NCBI GenBank assembly: GCA_024398785.1
Contig: JAKSIO010000007.1
Span: 17,999-81,998 of the forward strand
Source: Bacteroidaceae bacterium
GTDB lineage: Bacteria; Bacteroidota; Bacteroidia; Bacteroidales; Bacteroidaceae
Direction: 5' to 3'
DNA: 64,000 nt
A model generated the notes under the pieces. That model was given only the letters and a program-made list of their open reading frames with translations, made no database searches and was not told the DNA's origin. The position numbers were made by a program, and so were the translations under genes. How positions within the stretch are numbered: the stretch's first letter is position 1; every line of letters begins with the position of its first letter. Positions 1-9,456 of this stretch are shown here, piece after piece.

Positions 1-1194
1 AATTACTTGTTTATTGCATCTGCTGCCATGTTAGTTTTGGTAGGATGCTCAAAAGACGCAATTGATGCTCCAAAATACAATGGCATCGATATCGATCTTG
101 AAAGTGAAATTGCATATAACACTTATACCGGAAAACAATCCAAGGTAGGTGTTGTATCTTATGACACTGTTGACAATGTTGTTGTTGTCAAAGGTACTGC
201 ATTCCCTAAGTCTTACGAGGAAGTTACTCTTGCAGGCGGTCACAAGGCACCAAGATACTATGTTAATTACTATGCAAACAAAAACAAAGTACAGTTTGGT
301 TCTATTGTATATTATCTGCAGTCAAATGCCGGTAATTGGGCTTCTGCTTGGGACAAGAGCACAGAATATATCAATGAGTCAACTATTCAGTATGACCAGA
401 CAATCAACACTTTCCGTCATCCTTCAAAGAAGTTCTACTGGCCTAAATCAGGTAATTTGAGTTTCTTCTCATATTTCCCGAACAACCTTCAGAGCCTGGC
501 ATCAGACTTTAAGATTGACAGCAGCTATAACTTTACATACCAGGTTACTGACGGTGATGTTGATATCTTGTTGGCAAAACCGCAGATGAACATCACACAG
601 AATGCTTCACCTGCAGGTGTTCCTACAGTATTCCAGCACAAACTTACAAAGATTGGTGTAGTTGCAAGACTTAAGGAAGCTTATGATCCTGAAACAGAGG
701 CAAAGTTCCACATCAACGATATCAAGTTTGTAAATGTATACAACACTGCTGATTTTGTTGGTACACCTAATACATTGGGTGATGCTTGGGTAATTTCAGA
801 CTCTACAGATTACTCTACAGTAGACTATATGGCCAATACAGATACTGTTCTTGCTCAGTTTGATACACTTTACCGTGCAATGCGTTATGATGAGATGATT
901 CTTATGCCTCAGGATTTCAAGAACAATACAAATCCTTATAAGAATACTACCGATTCTGCACATCTGTATGTTAAGTATGTTATTGAAATGCCTGGAACAA
1001 CAGTACCAGTTCTTGACACATGTGAAGTTCGCATCCCTCTTGAGGGCGAGTTCTTTGCAGGCAACACAACTGAATGGGGTATAAACAAGTATGTTGTTTA
1101 CAGAATTACATTCGGTCTTGATGAAATTCTTTGGGATCCTTCAACTGATGATTGGGATGATCCTAAGTATGATGACATTGAAATCAAATATTGA
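1..1194 (+). CDS. Fimbrillin-family lipoprotein, 5' end outside window
   Basis: Probable fimbrial subunit or accessory lipoprotein exported to the cell surface. The frame is open from base 1, where the first codons already lie inside a signal peptide (hydrophobic run ending LVLVGC, a lipobox with the lipidated Cys near base 47), so the start codon lies a few codons upstream of the window. After the Cys come about 380 residues of beta-rich sequence with the fimbrillin pattern: a central YWPKSGNLSFFSYFP segment, an FQHKLTKIGVVARL segment, and a C-terminal Y-x-Y-R-I-T-F-G-L-D-E-I-L-W-D motif before the end. The same motifs recur in the next two genes, which supports one fimbrial operon. The length of about 395 residues is normal for fimbrillins. 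The specific subunit (major, anchor or tip) cannot be told from sequence alone. Confidence 0.85.
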   Translation, partial: NYLFIASAAMLVLVGCSKDAIDAPKYNGIDIDLESEIAYNTYTGKQSKVGVVSYDTVDNVVVVKGTAFPKSYEEVTLAGGHKAPRYYVNYYANKNKVQFGSIVYYLQSNAGNWASAWDKSTEYINESTIQYDQTINTFRHPSKKFYWPKSGNLSFFSYFPNNLQSLASDFKIDSSYNFTYQVTDGDVDILLAKPQMNITQNASPAGVPTVFQHKLTKIGVVARLKEAYDPETEAKFHINDIKFVNVYNTADFVGTPNTLGDAWVISDSTDYSTVDYMANTDTVLAQFDTLYRAMRYDEMILMPQDFKNNTNPYKNTTDSAHLYVKYVIEMPGTTVPVLDTCEVRIPLEGEFFAGNTTEWGINKYVVYRITFGLDEILWDPSTDDWDDPKYDDIEIKY

Positions 1195-1225
1195 TTAAAT
1201 TTGTATAATCAATAATATTATCCTA

Positions 1226-1255
1226 ACCAGGTTCACTGTGACAGGTGAACCTGGT
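1226..1255 (+). other. Intergenic hairpin between fimbrillin genes
   Basis: An 11-base perfect inverted repeat (ACCAGGTTCAC, 7-base loop, then its complement) sits 31 bases after the stop codon of the first fimbrillin gene. It is followed by GGTACAAT and not by a T-run, so it is not a standard intrinsic terminator. A second hairpin of different sequence but the same layout occurs in the next spacer. An mRNA processing or 3'-end stabilising role is inferred. Confidence 0.6.
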
Positions 1256-1299
1256 ACAATTGAAAATAACTTAATATAAACCATTAAATTTTTGTAAAA

Positions 1300-2403
1300 A
1301 TGAAAAAATTCTTGATTTTATCAGGGTTGGTAGCGTTGGCACTGACCGGCTGTGTTAAGAACGATGATGTTGTAATCAGTGAGGAAATTGATTTTACTCC
1401 AGTTGCTTATAAAGCTCAGAAAGCTCCAATTCTTAACAGCGTTTATCCAGAAGACCGTCCGTTCCAGGTATGGGGCTACTACCTTAAAAAAGGTCAGACA
1501 TGGAGCGCCAATAAAAATGAAGCAATTGTGTATATGAACGATGCTATCAAGTATTTCAGTGAAACAGATACATGGCATGCCGACAAGAAATATTACTGGC
1601 CTGCAGCAGGTACACTGAATTTCTTTGCATGTTCTCCGGTTGGTATTGCTACAGACTGCACTCCTGCAGGTGGTGTTTCAATTGAAGACTATACTGTAGA
1701 TAATATTACTGACGTATTGGTTGCTGATACCGTTATAGGTAAGACTATGAACGATAAGACAGGCCGTGCCGGAGTTGATATGAAAATGAAACACATTGTT
1801 TCAATGGTAGATTTCAAGATTGCTGCAGATAAGGATTATTCTGATCCTGAGAATGGAGGTTTTATTATCAAACTTAAATCAGTTACTCTGAACAATATCT
1901 ATACAACAGGTACTTTCGACCAGTTCTCTGACGGAAAATCTTTTGTATGGTCAGATCAGAAAGATGCTTCTTCTCTTAAGTTTACATCAAGATTGGCTTC
2001 AAAGGGTGGTCAGCAGGTTCCTATGGGTATCAACTACAATAAGGGTGAATATTTCCTGAATGACGATTCTCAATATGGTGCATCAGCTACTCAGACACCT
2101 ACAATGGTTCTGCCTCAAACTATTATGGTTCCTGCAGGTGCTATAACAGACAGTGCTACTATGGTTGTTGAATATACAATTGGTCAGGTTATTGATGGCG
2201 ATACTCTTTATGGTTCACTTCAACTTAAAGACTGGGAAACAAGAACAAAGGCTGTGAAACTTTCTTCAGCAAAAATTCCTGATTGGAAACCTAACAAGAA
2301 GTATGTTTATACTCTTATTCTCTCTTTTGGCGAAGAAATTCTGTTCGATCCAGAAGTTGTTGAATTTGAAGAGCCTGAAATTACAGACGAAAAACAGTTC
2401 TGA
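1300..2403 (+). CDS. Fimbrillin-family lipoprotein
   Basis: Second fimbrillin-like surface lipoprotein, 367 residues. The start ATG gives a clean lipoprotein signal (MKKFLILSGLVALALTGC), with Cys18 as the predicted lipidation site. The mature part carries the marks seen in its neighbours: KKYYWPAAGTLNFFACSP around residues 98-112, a DVLVADTV segment, an MKMKHIVSMVDFKI segment, and a C-terminal KYVYTLILSFGEEILFDP motif. These fit the two-domain transthyretin-like fold of fimbrillins (Mfa/FimA superfamily). It lies 105 bases after the first gene, in the same orientation, and 69 bases before the third. A structural or accessory fimbrial subunit is likely; which one is unknown. Confidence 0.85.
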   Translation: MKKFLILSGLVALALTGCVKNDDVVISEEIDFTPVAYKAQKAPILNSVYPEDRPFQVWGYYLKKGQTWSANKNEAIVYMNDAIKYFSETDTWHADKKYYWPAAGTLNFFACSPVGIATDCTPAGGVSIEDYTVDNITDVLVADTVIGKTMNDKTGRAGVDMKMKHIVSMVDFKIAADKDYSDPENGGFIIKLKSVTLNNIYTTGTFDQFSDGKSFVWSDQKDASSLKFTSRLASKGGQQVPMGINYNKGEYFLNDDSQYGASATQTPTMVLPQTIMVPAGAITDSATMVVEYTIGQVIDGDTLYGSLQLKDWETRTKAVKLSSAKIPDWKPNKKYVYTLILSFGEEILFDPEVVEFEEPEITDEKQF

Positions 2404-2415
2404 TTTCTTTAAAAT

Positions 2416-2441
2416 CCATGGAACTTTGACCGGTTCCATGG
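2416..2441 (+). other. Intergenic hairpin between fimbrillin genes
   Basis: A 9-base inverted repeat (CCATGGAAC ... GTTCCATGG, 8-base loop) lies 12 bases after the stop of the second fimbrillin gene and runs straight into GGTACAAT, as does the hairpin at 1226-1255. There is no T-tract. The stem sequence differs from the first hairpin, so only structure and the downstream octamer are shared. Confidence 0.55.
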
Positions 2442-2472
2442 GTACAATACAATTTTTTAATCTATTTCAGCG

Positions 2473-5400
2473 ATGAAGTTTGGAAACGAAATCTTGAAAA
2501 ATGTAGGCATTGTAGCGATTGTTGCTCTTATGGCATCGTGCAACAACAGTGACAATGATTATAATTACTGGCAGGAGCCTGTCAGTTCCGACGAAATTTC
2601 CTTTGGCGACCCTTCAACTCTTGAGGCAGGTTCCAAAGCCGCTGTTTTAGGTACTTCATATCCTTCTGACGTTCCTTTTGCTGTAACAGCGTGGTATTTG
2701 GGACAGGATGATAGTGGAAATGACAGAAGTTGGGATGATTGGAAAAATACAACACAGGCAGATGGAGGTCCAATACGCTATATTCCAAGAACTGGTTCTG
2801 AGAATAATATTTCTACAATAACGCGTGTTGCAGAGAATACCTGGAAAGACAGTGAGAACAAGTCTTATTGGCCTGCAAAAGGAACACTTACTTTTTTTGC
2901 ATTCTCGCCGCAGTCTCTGGTAAATTCCGGTATAGTTTCATGTACTCCGGCCCACAGTATCCAACTTTCTGAGTTTGATGCATCGCCAGCGGGCAACGGT
3001 AAGGCTGCCGGTAATCAATGGGATGTTGATTTTATGACAGCGCCTGTATTAAAGGACAGAACGCTTGAGAATGTAGGTGGTAACAAACTGCTGATAAATT
3101 TTCAGCATCAGCTTGCTTTGATAAACTTCCAGGCTAAGGCCAATAGAGATCTTGAAGATAACGTATCAGTATATCTTAAAGAAATCAAACTGAGCAAAGT
3201 AGTTTCAAAAGCATCGTACGAATTGACAGATAATCCAAAAGACCGTTGGACTCCTGTGGCATATTCAGATAACAGACACTTGTCTGATTATATGATATTC
3301 AGTAATCCTGACGGCTTGAAACTTACAAAAAATTCTGTTATAACATCCACCTTGAATAACGGAAATCCTATTCTTGTAATACCGCAAACATTAAAGGTAT
3401 TATATGGTGATGTGAACGAGAATAATTACACATTATCAGTAACATTTGATAAAAAGATTACTACTGTTGAGAATGGCAAACAGCAGGTAGAGACAAGGAC
3501 TATTACATGTTATCGTGATTTGAGTGCTTTGCAATGGAAATCATGGGATTTGAATAAAAGCTATGTCTATTCTTTGGAGATTGGAGGTCTTGACCAGATT
3601 CTTTGGGATGTGTCTGTTACTCCTTTCAATACTGAATCAGTCCAATTGCATCCTGAACTGTTTGACAAAAACGGTGACGTGAGTGATGATATTGAACTTA
3701 AACTTGCAAAGAAAAACCTTCTGGACTATAAGACTGAGAACGATGGCGATATTCCTTTGGAAATTGGTATTGAAAGCCAGGGTGAAATTCAGGACGGTTT
3801 GTACTTCTTATGGTACAACATTGATCGCCGGTATGGTTCCGGATTGGATTATGCCGTGACTGATAAAAACCGTAATGTGGTTGACACATGGTATGAATAT
3901 AATGATTCGTACGGAGCTGCAACACCTAATGAACTGTATAATGATGTGATTGGTCAGGGTACCAAAACGTATCAGTACGGTTTGGAATTTGCCAATGGAA
4001 ACAACCGCTCGCAGGTTGTATACCAGTTGGTTAAACGCGGTAACAACAGTAAGACCGCTTATTATATATACCAACCCAGTTCAAAGAAATATCTTTCAAT
4101 TGATTTTTCTAAATCGACCGATACTCCTGCGGCTTCAATGGTTTCGGAAAAAAGTAAAGCTACACCATTCAATATTGATTATCTGGGCTATAAGAAACGT
4201 GCTGACGGTACAGGTGCAGGTTTGCAGATTTATTACGAAACATATTCTGACATATATGGAAGTAAAGATGGAACCGCTGACGGAATATTGTCATTGGACT
4301 ATCTTGACGAAAAAGTCTATTATGTTCTTGATGTTACCATGACCAGAACATATACACGCTATTATTTGAAATTCAACAATAGTGAAATCTGCTTTGAAAA
4401 GAAACAGGCCACGCCAAATTCAATCAACTCAACATATTTGTATATTGCCGAACGCGGATTGACTGATGTGGAATATGAGGGTTGGAAAAAGGCTCATGAA
4501 GAGATAGGTAAAAGATTTGAGACGGATAAAGAGTCTTTGGGACTTAATCTGATATGCACTGATAATAATGTATATGGAGCCCAGCAAACACCTTGCTCAG
4601 AATATGACGGCCGTTGTCTGTTTGATTTTATTCCGCTGAACGGAACTGTAAAGACTGAAAAAGTCTATGAAATAAACTCTGATGACAGGATTACAGAATG
4701 TGAAATCAGAAATTTACATGGACAGTCTGATAAATTTTACAATAATGTTGTAGGCTCGTATGAAAAAGGACAGACTGTAACCGTCTTTGGTGAAATATGG
4801 GCTAAGGTTAATAATAGCACACAGAAAATTTGTGTTGAGAAAGAGGTTGAACTTGACATACAAAAGATACAGAGTTCAGACAATAATGTTGTAATTACTA
4901 TTGTTGACGGTAAAGCTAAAATTGACAAAGCTGTTGATGGAGCATATGTGAATTGTCAGGTGGGCCTTAACAATCATCCTGTATATGGTACTATTTCTGC
5001 GTCAAGCAATAATTACAGATTCAATGTTGTTCAGCAGAAAGTGTATAATATTGAATTGAATCCGGTTGAACTCAATGCCAAGTATCCAATGGGAGACAAG
5101 GTTTTTGCAGCCGTTCCTACTGCTAGTATATATCAGTATCTTGACGGTGTCAAGGTTACTCCTGCGGTGAAGACTGTTGAAGTTGTTCCTCAATCTGTTA
5201 CCGGCAGCGAGGTTAAAATTGAGAATGGCAAGCTTGTAGTTACAGGAACAAATGCCAATAAGCATGCATCTGCCACATATACTGCCAGCTATAGCGATTC
5301 CCAATATGGTACATTCAACAATATATCAGGTGGAGTAGTTACTGTAGATTGGGTTGAATATACCCTTAAGTTGCAAGATGCTTCTATTGACATGATTCTG

Positions 5401-6585
5401 CCAAATCCGGCAGGAGAAGTGTTTGGCATTCAACCGCGTGGAACCGTTTACGTTTCAAAGAATAACGCTGAAGCTACAATAGCATTTGAAAATGTGGTTG
5501 TAACTCCAGCCAGTGTTGCAAATACGGCATATGCAGTTGTAAATGGTGCATATCTCATAGGAAAGTTTGCCGGAACAACAACATATGGTGCTTATTACGA
5601 TATTCCTGATTATGGAAGCGTTTCGGCTACTGGCGGAAAATTGATTGTCCATTTGAATCAGTACAGACTCATGTTGAATAAGATTGACATTAAATCTGAA
5701 TATTATAATCTGTCGTCACATCCTGCTACCGGATTTGTTCAGAGAAGTGTTGATGGAGGCGCATATTCAAATGTATTTCAATCTGGAGGGGTATCTTTGA
5801 CACAGGTTGAAGTTTCAGTTACAGGTGTTGCAACAGGAAACAAATACGTAAGTCTTACAGGTGACAACAGATTGTTTGCTACAAACACAGGTACTACTAC
5901 GTATTCGGCATTGTACAATTTGTCAGTAGATGGAAAAATGTTTGAACTTACTGCTGATGACGGAGCTGTGGAAGTAAGTACCAGTATATCATATTCTTTG
6001 AGATTGCATGATGTAAGTGTTGATGTGGGTGCTTCAGTAGCGGCAACAGGTGATGTGTTGAAGAAAGTAGGCACTGCTGACAGTTATGCTGTTGAATCGG
6101 GTGTTGATGTCTATGCTACTAATTCCGGTAATGTTCTTGTGGCTACTATTGTTGACGGTAAGATTTATGGTTTGACAGCTTCTTCAACTACTTATTCAGC
6201 TGAGCTTAGAGGAAGCAATATATATGGAAAATTATCTTCCAGCTACGGAGCAAAGGTTACTGTAATAAGTTCGAAAACTAATATTTCTGCAACCTCTCTC
6301 CCTGTTTATGGAAATGACAAATGGTACAACAGAGTTGATATAAGTTCAACACGTGCATTCCAAAGTGGAGATGTTGTTTATATTGATATTGAGAATACAG
6401 GTAATTCGCAGTGTACGTATACTGCTACTTTGACTTGGGATGACCAGCAGTCCATTACATTGAACGCAGGTCAAAGCGGTACTTTGACATTTAGAATGAA
6501 TAATGTTCCAAGTTGGGCCAGTCACAATGCTGTTGCAATTTATGCCAGCGGTCCATTTAAGATAACAGGTATGTATATGAAGTAA
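2473..6585 (+). CDS. Large modular fimbrillin-domain adhesin lipoprotein
   Basis: A 1370-residue exported lipoprotein (lipobox LMASC, Cys23). Residues about 25-385 are fimbrillin-like: KSYWPAKGTLTFFAFSP, NFQHQLALINFQAK, and YVYSLEIGGLDQILWD match the motifs of the two upstream genes. Residues about 400-850 form a region I do not recognise, rich in Tyr, Asn and Asp. From about residue 858 there are four diverged repeats of roughly 100-110 residues starting YNIELNPV (858), YTLKLQDA (963), YRLMLNKI (1064) and YSLRLHDV (1174), each with a TTTY/TTYSA strand near its end. A final domain of about 90 residues ends in a beta-sandwich-like pattern (ITLNAGQSGTLTFRMNN). Normal fimbrillins are 300-500 residues, so this is probably a tip or accessory adhesin. 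It is the last gene before a terminator. Confidence 0.8.
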   Translation: MKFGNEILKNVGIVAIVALMASCNNSDNDYNYWQEPVSSDEISFGDPSTLEAGSKAAVLGTSYPSDVPFAVTAWYLGQDDSGNDRSWDDWKNTTQADGGPIRYIPRTGSENNISTITRVAENTWKDSENKSYWPAKGTLTFFAFSPQSLVNSGIVSCTPAHSIQLSEFDASPAGNGKAAGNQWDVDFMTAPVLKDRTLENVGGNKLLINFQHQLALINFQAKANRDLEDNVSVYLKEIKLSKVVSKASYELTDNPKDRWTPVAYSDNRHLSDYMIFSNPDGLKLTKNSVITSTLNNGNPILVIPQTLKVLYGDVNENNYTLSVTFDKKITTVENGKQQVETRTITCYRDLSALQWKSWDLNKSYVYSLEIGGLDQILWDVSVTPFNTESVQLHPELFDKNGDVSDDIELKLAKKNLLDYKTENDGDIPLEIGIESQGEIQDGLYFLWYNIDRRYGSGLDYAVTDKNRNVVDTWYEYNDSYGAATPNELYNDVIGQGTKTYQYGLEFANGNNRSQVVYQLVKRGNNSKTAYYIYQPSSKKYLSIDFSKSTDTPAASMVSEKSKATPFNIDYLGYKKRADGTGAGLQIYYETYSDIYGSKDGTADGILSLDYLDEKVYYVLDVTMTRTYTRYYLKFNNSEICFEKKQATPNSINSTYLYIAERGLTDVEYEGWKKAHEEIGKRFETDKESLGLNLICTDNNVYGAQQTPCSEYDGRCLFDFIPLNGTVKTEKVYEINSDDRITECEIRNLHGQSDKFYNNVVGSYEKGQTVTVFGEIWAKVNNSTQKICVEKEVELDIQKIQSSDNNVVITIVDGKAKIDKAVDGAYVNCQVGLNNHPVYGTISASSNNYRFNVVQQKVYNIELNPVELNAKYPMGDKVFAAVPTASIYQYLDGVKVTPAVKTVEVVPQSVTGSEVKIENGKLVVTGTNANKHASATYTASYSDSQYGTFNNISGGVVTVDWVEYTLKLQDASIDMILPNPAGEVFGIQPRGTVYVSKNNAEATIAFENVVVTPASVANTAYAVVNGAYLIGKFAGTTTYGAYYDIPDYGSVSATGGKLIVHLNQYRLMLNKIDIKSEYYNLSSHPATGFVQRSVDGGAYSNVFQSGGVSLTQVEVSVTGVATGNKYVSLTGDNRLFATNTGTTTYSALYNLSVDGKMFELTADDGAVEVSTSISYSLRLHDVSVDVGASVAATGDVLKKVGTADSYAVESGVDVYATNSGNVLVATIVDGKIYGLTASSTTYSAELRGSNIYGKLSSSYGAKVTVISSKTNISATSLPVYGNDKWYNRVDISSTRAFQSGDVVYIDIENTGNSQCTYTATLTWDDQQSITLNAGQSGTLTFRMNNVPSWASHNAVAIYASGPFKITGMYMK

Positions 6586-6610
6586 TAATGTTATATGTTT
6601 GAGTATAGAA

Positions 6611-6644
6611 AATAACCCGCTGTTGTCAGCGGGTTATTTTTTTT
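6611..6644 (+). terminator. Intrinsic terminator after fimbrillin operon
   Basis: A perfect 12-base stem (AATAACCCGCTG, loop TTGT, then its complement at 6627-6638) followed by a run of T to 6644. It lies 25 bases after the adhesin stop and before the proS promoter, so it ends the fimbrial transcription unit. Confidence 0.9.
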
Positions 6645-6647
6645 GAT

Positions 6648-6655
6648 TAACTTTG
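6648..6655 (+). promoter_or_regulatory. proS promoter -7 element
   Basis: TAACTTTG matches the Bacteroidota -7 consensus TAnnTTTG. It begins just after the terminator T-run and 33 bases before the proS ATG, giving a short leader. I see no clear -33 TTTG. Confidence 0.7.
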
Positions 6656-6680
6656 CGGTGCTGAAAAATATTGAATTATA

Positions 6681-8162
6681 ATGGCTAAGGAACTTAAAGA
6701 TTTGACAAAGAGGAGCGAAAACTATTCGCAGTGGTACAATGAACTTGTAGTAAAGGCAGATTTGGCAGAACAGGCACCTGTACGCGGCTGTATGGTAATC
6801 AAGCCATATGGTTATGCAATATGGGAAAAGATGCAGCGTATACTTGATGACAAATTCAAGGAAACAGGTCACCAGAATGCATACTTTCCTCTGCTTATTC
6901 CTAAATCTTTCCTTAGCAAGGAGGCAGAGCATGTTGAAGGTTTTGCCAAAGAGTGCGCAGTGGTTACACACTACCGTCTTAAAAACGATGAGAACGGAGG
7001 TGGAGTAGTAGTGGATCCCGAGGCCAGACTTGAGGAAGAACTGATTGTTCGTCCTACCAGCGAGACAATAATCTGGGCCACATACAAGAATTGGATCAAG
7101 TCTTATAGAGATCTGCCTATACTGTGTAATCAGTGGGCTAACGTTATGCGTTGGGAAATGCGTCCGCGTTTGTTCCTGCGTACTGCAGAGTTTTTGTGGC
7201 AGGAGGGACATACCGCTCATGCTACAAGAGATGAAGCTGAGGCCGAAGCACGTAAAATGCATTCTGTTTATGCAGACTTTGCGGAGAAGTATATGGCTCT
7301 TCCTGTAATAAAGGGTGTCAAATCAGAAACAGAACGTTTTGCAGGAGCTCTTGATACATATACAATTGAGTCTATGACTCAGGACGGAAAGGCTCTTCAA
7401 TGCGGTACAGCTCATTTCCTTGGTCAGAATTTTGCCAAAGCATTCGGCGTACAGTATATTACAAAAGAAAATCAGTTGGAATATGTGTGGGCAACATCGT
7501 GGGGTGTTTCAACCCGTCTTATGGGAGCTCTGGTGATGGCTCATTCTGATGATAACGGTCTGGTTCTGCCGCCAATGCTTGCTCCGATTCAGGTTGTTGT
7601 TATCCCTATATATAAAACTCAGGAGGAACTGGACAAGATTGATGCCAAAGTTGCACCGTTACTTGCTGAGTTCCGTGCAAAAGGCATCAGCGTAAAATAT
7701 GACAACGCTGACAACAAACGCCCTGGATTCAAGTTTGCTGATTATGAATTGAAGGGTATTCCGGTACGTCTTGTGATGGGCGCGCGTGATATGGAAGCCG
7801 GTACGCTTGAGGTTATGCGTCGCGACACTTTGGAGAAAGAAACAGTAGCGTTTGACGGTATAGCAGATTATGTAGAGAATTTACTTAAGGATATTCAGGA
7901 TAATATCTATCAGAAGGCTCTTGCCTTCCGTAATTCACGTATGGTTGAAGTTGATTCTTATGAGGATTTCAAACAGAAGATAGAAGAGGGATATTTTGTA
8001 ATGGCTCATTGGGACGGAACGCCTGAAACCGAAGCCAAAATTAAAGAAGAAACTAAGGCTACTATCCGTTGTAATCCGTTTGATTACAAAAAAGAACCGG
8101 GAAAATGTGTATACACAGGCAAACCAAGTGCATGCCGTGTGTTGTTTGCACGTTCTTATTAA
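6681..8162 (+). CDS. proS: Prolyl-tRNA synthetase
   Basis: Charges tRNA-Pro with proline in the cytoplasm. The 493-residue length and the ending ...CRVLFARSY (a terminal Tyr) identify the archaeal/eukaryote-like short ProS, not the longer bacterial type with an inserted editing domain. Class II synthetase motifs are visible: motif 2 as [23 protein letters not shown], preceded by RPTSETIIW, then the anticodon-binding domain from about residue 300 ([15 protein letters not shown]) and a C-terminal domain with [20 protein letters not shown]. It has its own promoter directly upstream. The next gene starts 9 bases after its stop, so the two are probably co-transcribed. Confidence 0.97.
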   Translation: MAKELKDLTKRSENYSQWYNELVVKADLAEQAPVRGCMVIKPYGYAIWEKMQRILDDKFKETGHQNAYFPLLIPKSFLSKEAEHVEGFAKECAVVTHYRLKNDENGGGVVVDPEARLEEELIVRPTSETIIWATYKNWIKSYRDLPILCNQWANVMRWEMRPRLFLRTAEFLWQEGHTAHATRDEAEAEARKMHSVYADFAEKYMALPVIKGVKSETERFAGALDTYTIESMTQDGKALQCGTAHFLGQNFAKAFGVQYITKENQLEYVWATSWGVSTRLMGALVMAHSDDNGLVLPPMLAPIQVVVIPIYKTQEELDKIDAKVAPLLAEFRAKGISVKYDNADNKRPGFKFADYELKGIPVRLVMGARDMEAGTLEVMRRDTLEKETVAFDGIADYVENLLKDIQDNIYQKALAFRNSRMVEVDSYEDFKQKIEEGYFVMAHWDGTPETEAKIKEETKATIRCNPFDYKKEPGKCVYTGKPSACRVLFARSY

Positions 8163-8170
8163 AACAATAT

Positions 8171-9454
8171 ATGGCACAACATGCCGTACATAATATAATA
8201 AACCTGCGCAGGCTTTTGCTTTCAGTAGCAATGCTTGTTGCAGGTTTTGCGTTTTGTATGGCGGCTCCCAATAAAGTGCTCAACACAGATATTCTGTCAT
8301 TACGTGTTCAGGTAGAATCGCGGCCTTTTTCTGAACCTGTTATTTCTTTAGGCGGAAATGAAAAGGTTACTGTGCTGTTTGATTGTGTAGGGCACGTTTA
8401 TAATACGTTTACCTGTCATCTGGTTCATTGTGACGCAAAATGGAATCCGTCCGGTGATTTGTCTGAGTATGACTATATGAGGGGATTCAACGATATGCCA
8501 ATCACCGATTATGATATCAGCTCAGGTACAACATTCCAATATACGCATTATGAGCAGCAATATCCGAATAATGATGTAGAACTGTTATTATCCGGCAACT
8601 ATATGGTTCAGATTAAAGATCAGGACAATGCGGTTGTTGCCCAGGCTTGCTTTTACGTTCTTGACAGCAAGGTTGCTGTTAGCGGAAACATATCGGGAAA
8701 TACAGACATCGACCTTAATGAATCCCACCAGCAATTGTCATATAATGTGTCATGGGGGAGTAATGCAGGTATTGATTCGGAGAATGAACTGATTTCCGTT
8801 GTAATGCAGAATGGAAGAACTGATAATATTGTTTACAATCCTGAACCTGATTATATTCAGAACAATTCAATTGAGTTTGTTCATAACGGACAATTGATTT
8901 TTTCTGCCGGCAGTCCTTTCCGGAGATTTGAAGTAATTGATTACTATTCTCTTATGCGGAATGTTGAGAGAATTGAATATTTTGAACCATATTATCATGC
9001 AACATTGCCTGTTGATAAATCAAAACGCAACTATCTGTACGATCAGGATCAGGCTGGACATTATGTTGTACGTAGTGTGAATGCTCAGGACAGCGAGTTG
9101 CAGGCCGACTATATGTTCACCCATTTTTCCCTTGATGTACCTTATAGAGAAGGTGGAAATTATTACATCAGCGGATATCTTACAAATCATAGTCTTTTCC
9201 CCGAATACCGTATGAAATGGGATCCTGAATCAAAAATGTATACTGCCACAATCCCGTTAAAGATGGGCGCCTACAATTATCAGTATATATGGTTGCCCAA
9301 CAATGCTGATAAAGGTGTAACCGATAATGTTGAAGGTAATTTCTGGCAGACAAACAATACGTATCAGATATTTGTATATCACCGTCCGTTCGGTTCAAGG
9401 TATGATCAGCTGATTGGTTTCTCCGTTGTGGAGAACAATCTGGACGCCAAGTGA
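8171..9454 (+). CDS. T9SS plug-like protein (DUF5103 family)
   Basis: 427 residues, starting with a basic then hydrophobic signal peptide (RRLLLSVAMLVAGFAFCMA). The frame is open upstream into proS, but the ATG at 8171, 9 bases after the proS stop, is the sensible start. The sequence fits the DUF5103 family: LRVQVESRPFSEPVISLGGNEKVTV, YTHYEQQYPNNDVELLLSGNYMVQI, then a VSGNISGNTDIDLNESHQQLSYNVSW segment and repeated beta-sandwich domains. Members of this family have been described as the Plug that closes the periplasm-side opening of the SprA translocon of the type IX secretion system; that role here is inferred from family. No other T9SS gene is in the window. It converges with tamB, with only 2 bases between the stops. 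Confidence 0.8.
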   Translation: MAQHAVHNIINLRRLLLSVAMLVAGFAFCMAAPNKVLNTDILSLRVQVESRPFSEPVISLGGNEKVTVLFDCVGHVYNTFTCHLVHCDAKWNPSGDLSEYDYMRGFNDMPITDYDISSGTTFQYTHYEQQYPNNDVELLLSGNYMVQIKDQDNAVVAQACFYVLDSKVAVSGNISGNTDIDLNESHQQLSYNVSWGSNAGIDSENELISVVMQNGRTDNIVYNPEPDYIQNNSIEFVHNGQLIFSAGSPFRRFEVIDYYSLMRNVERIEYFEPYYHATLPVDKSKRNYLYDQDQAGHYVVRSVNAQDSELQADYMFTHFSLDVPYREGGNYYISGYLTNHSLFPEYRMKWDPESKMYTATIPLKMGAYNYQYIWLPNNADKGVTDNVEGNFWQTNNTYQIFVYHRPFGSRYDQLIGFSVVENNLDAK

Positions 9455-9456
9455 TA

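Noticed and set aside
1226..1255. Hairpin considered as a terminator
   Set aside because: No T-run follows and the next fimbrillin gene starts 45 bases later in the same orientation.
6591..7262. 223-codon minus-strand frame opposite proS
   Set aside because: Lies wholly over the proS N-terminal half and the upstream terminator, with no signal, motif or family look; a shadow frame.
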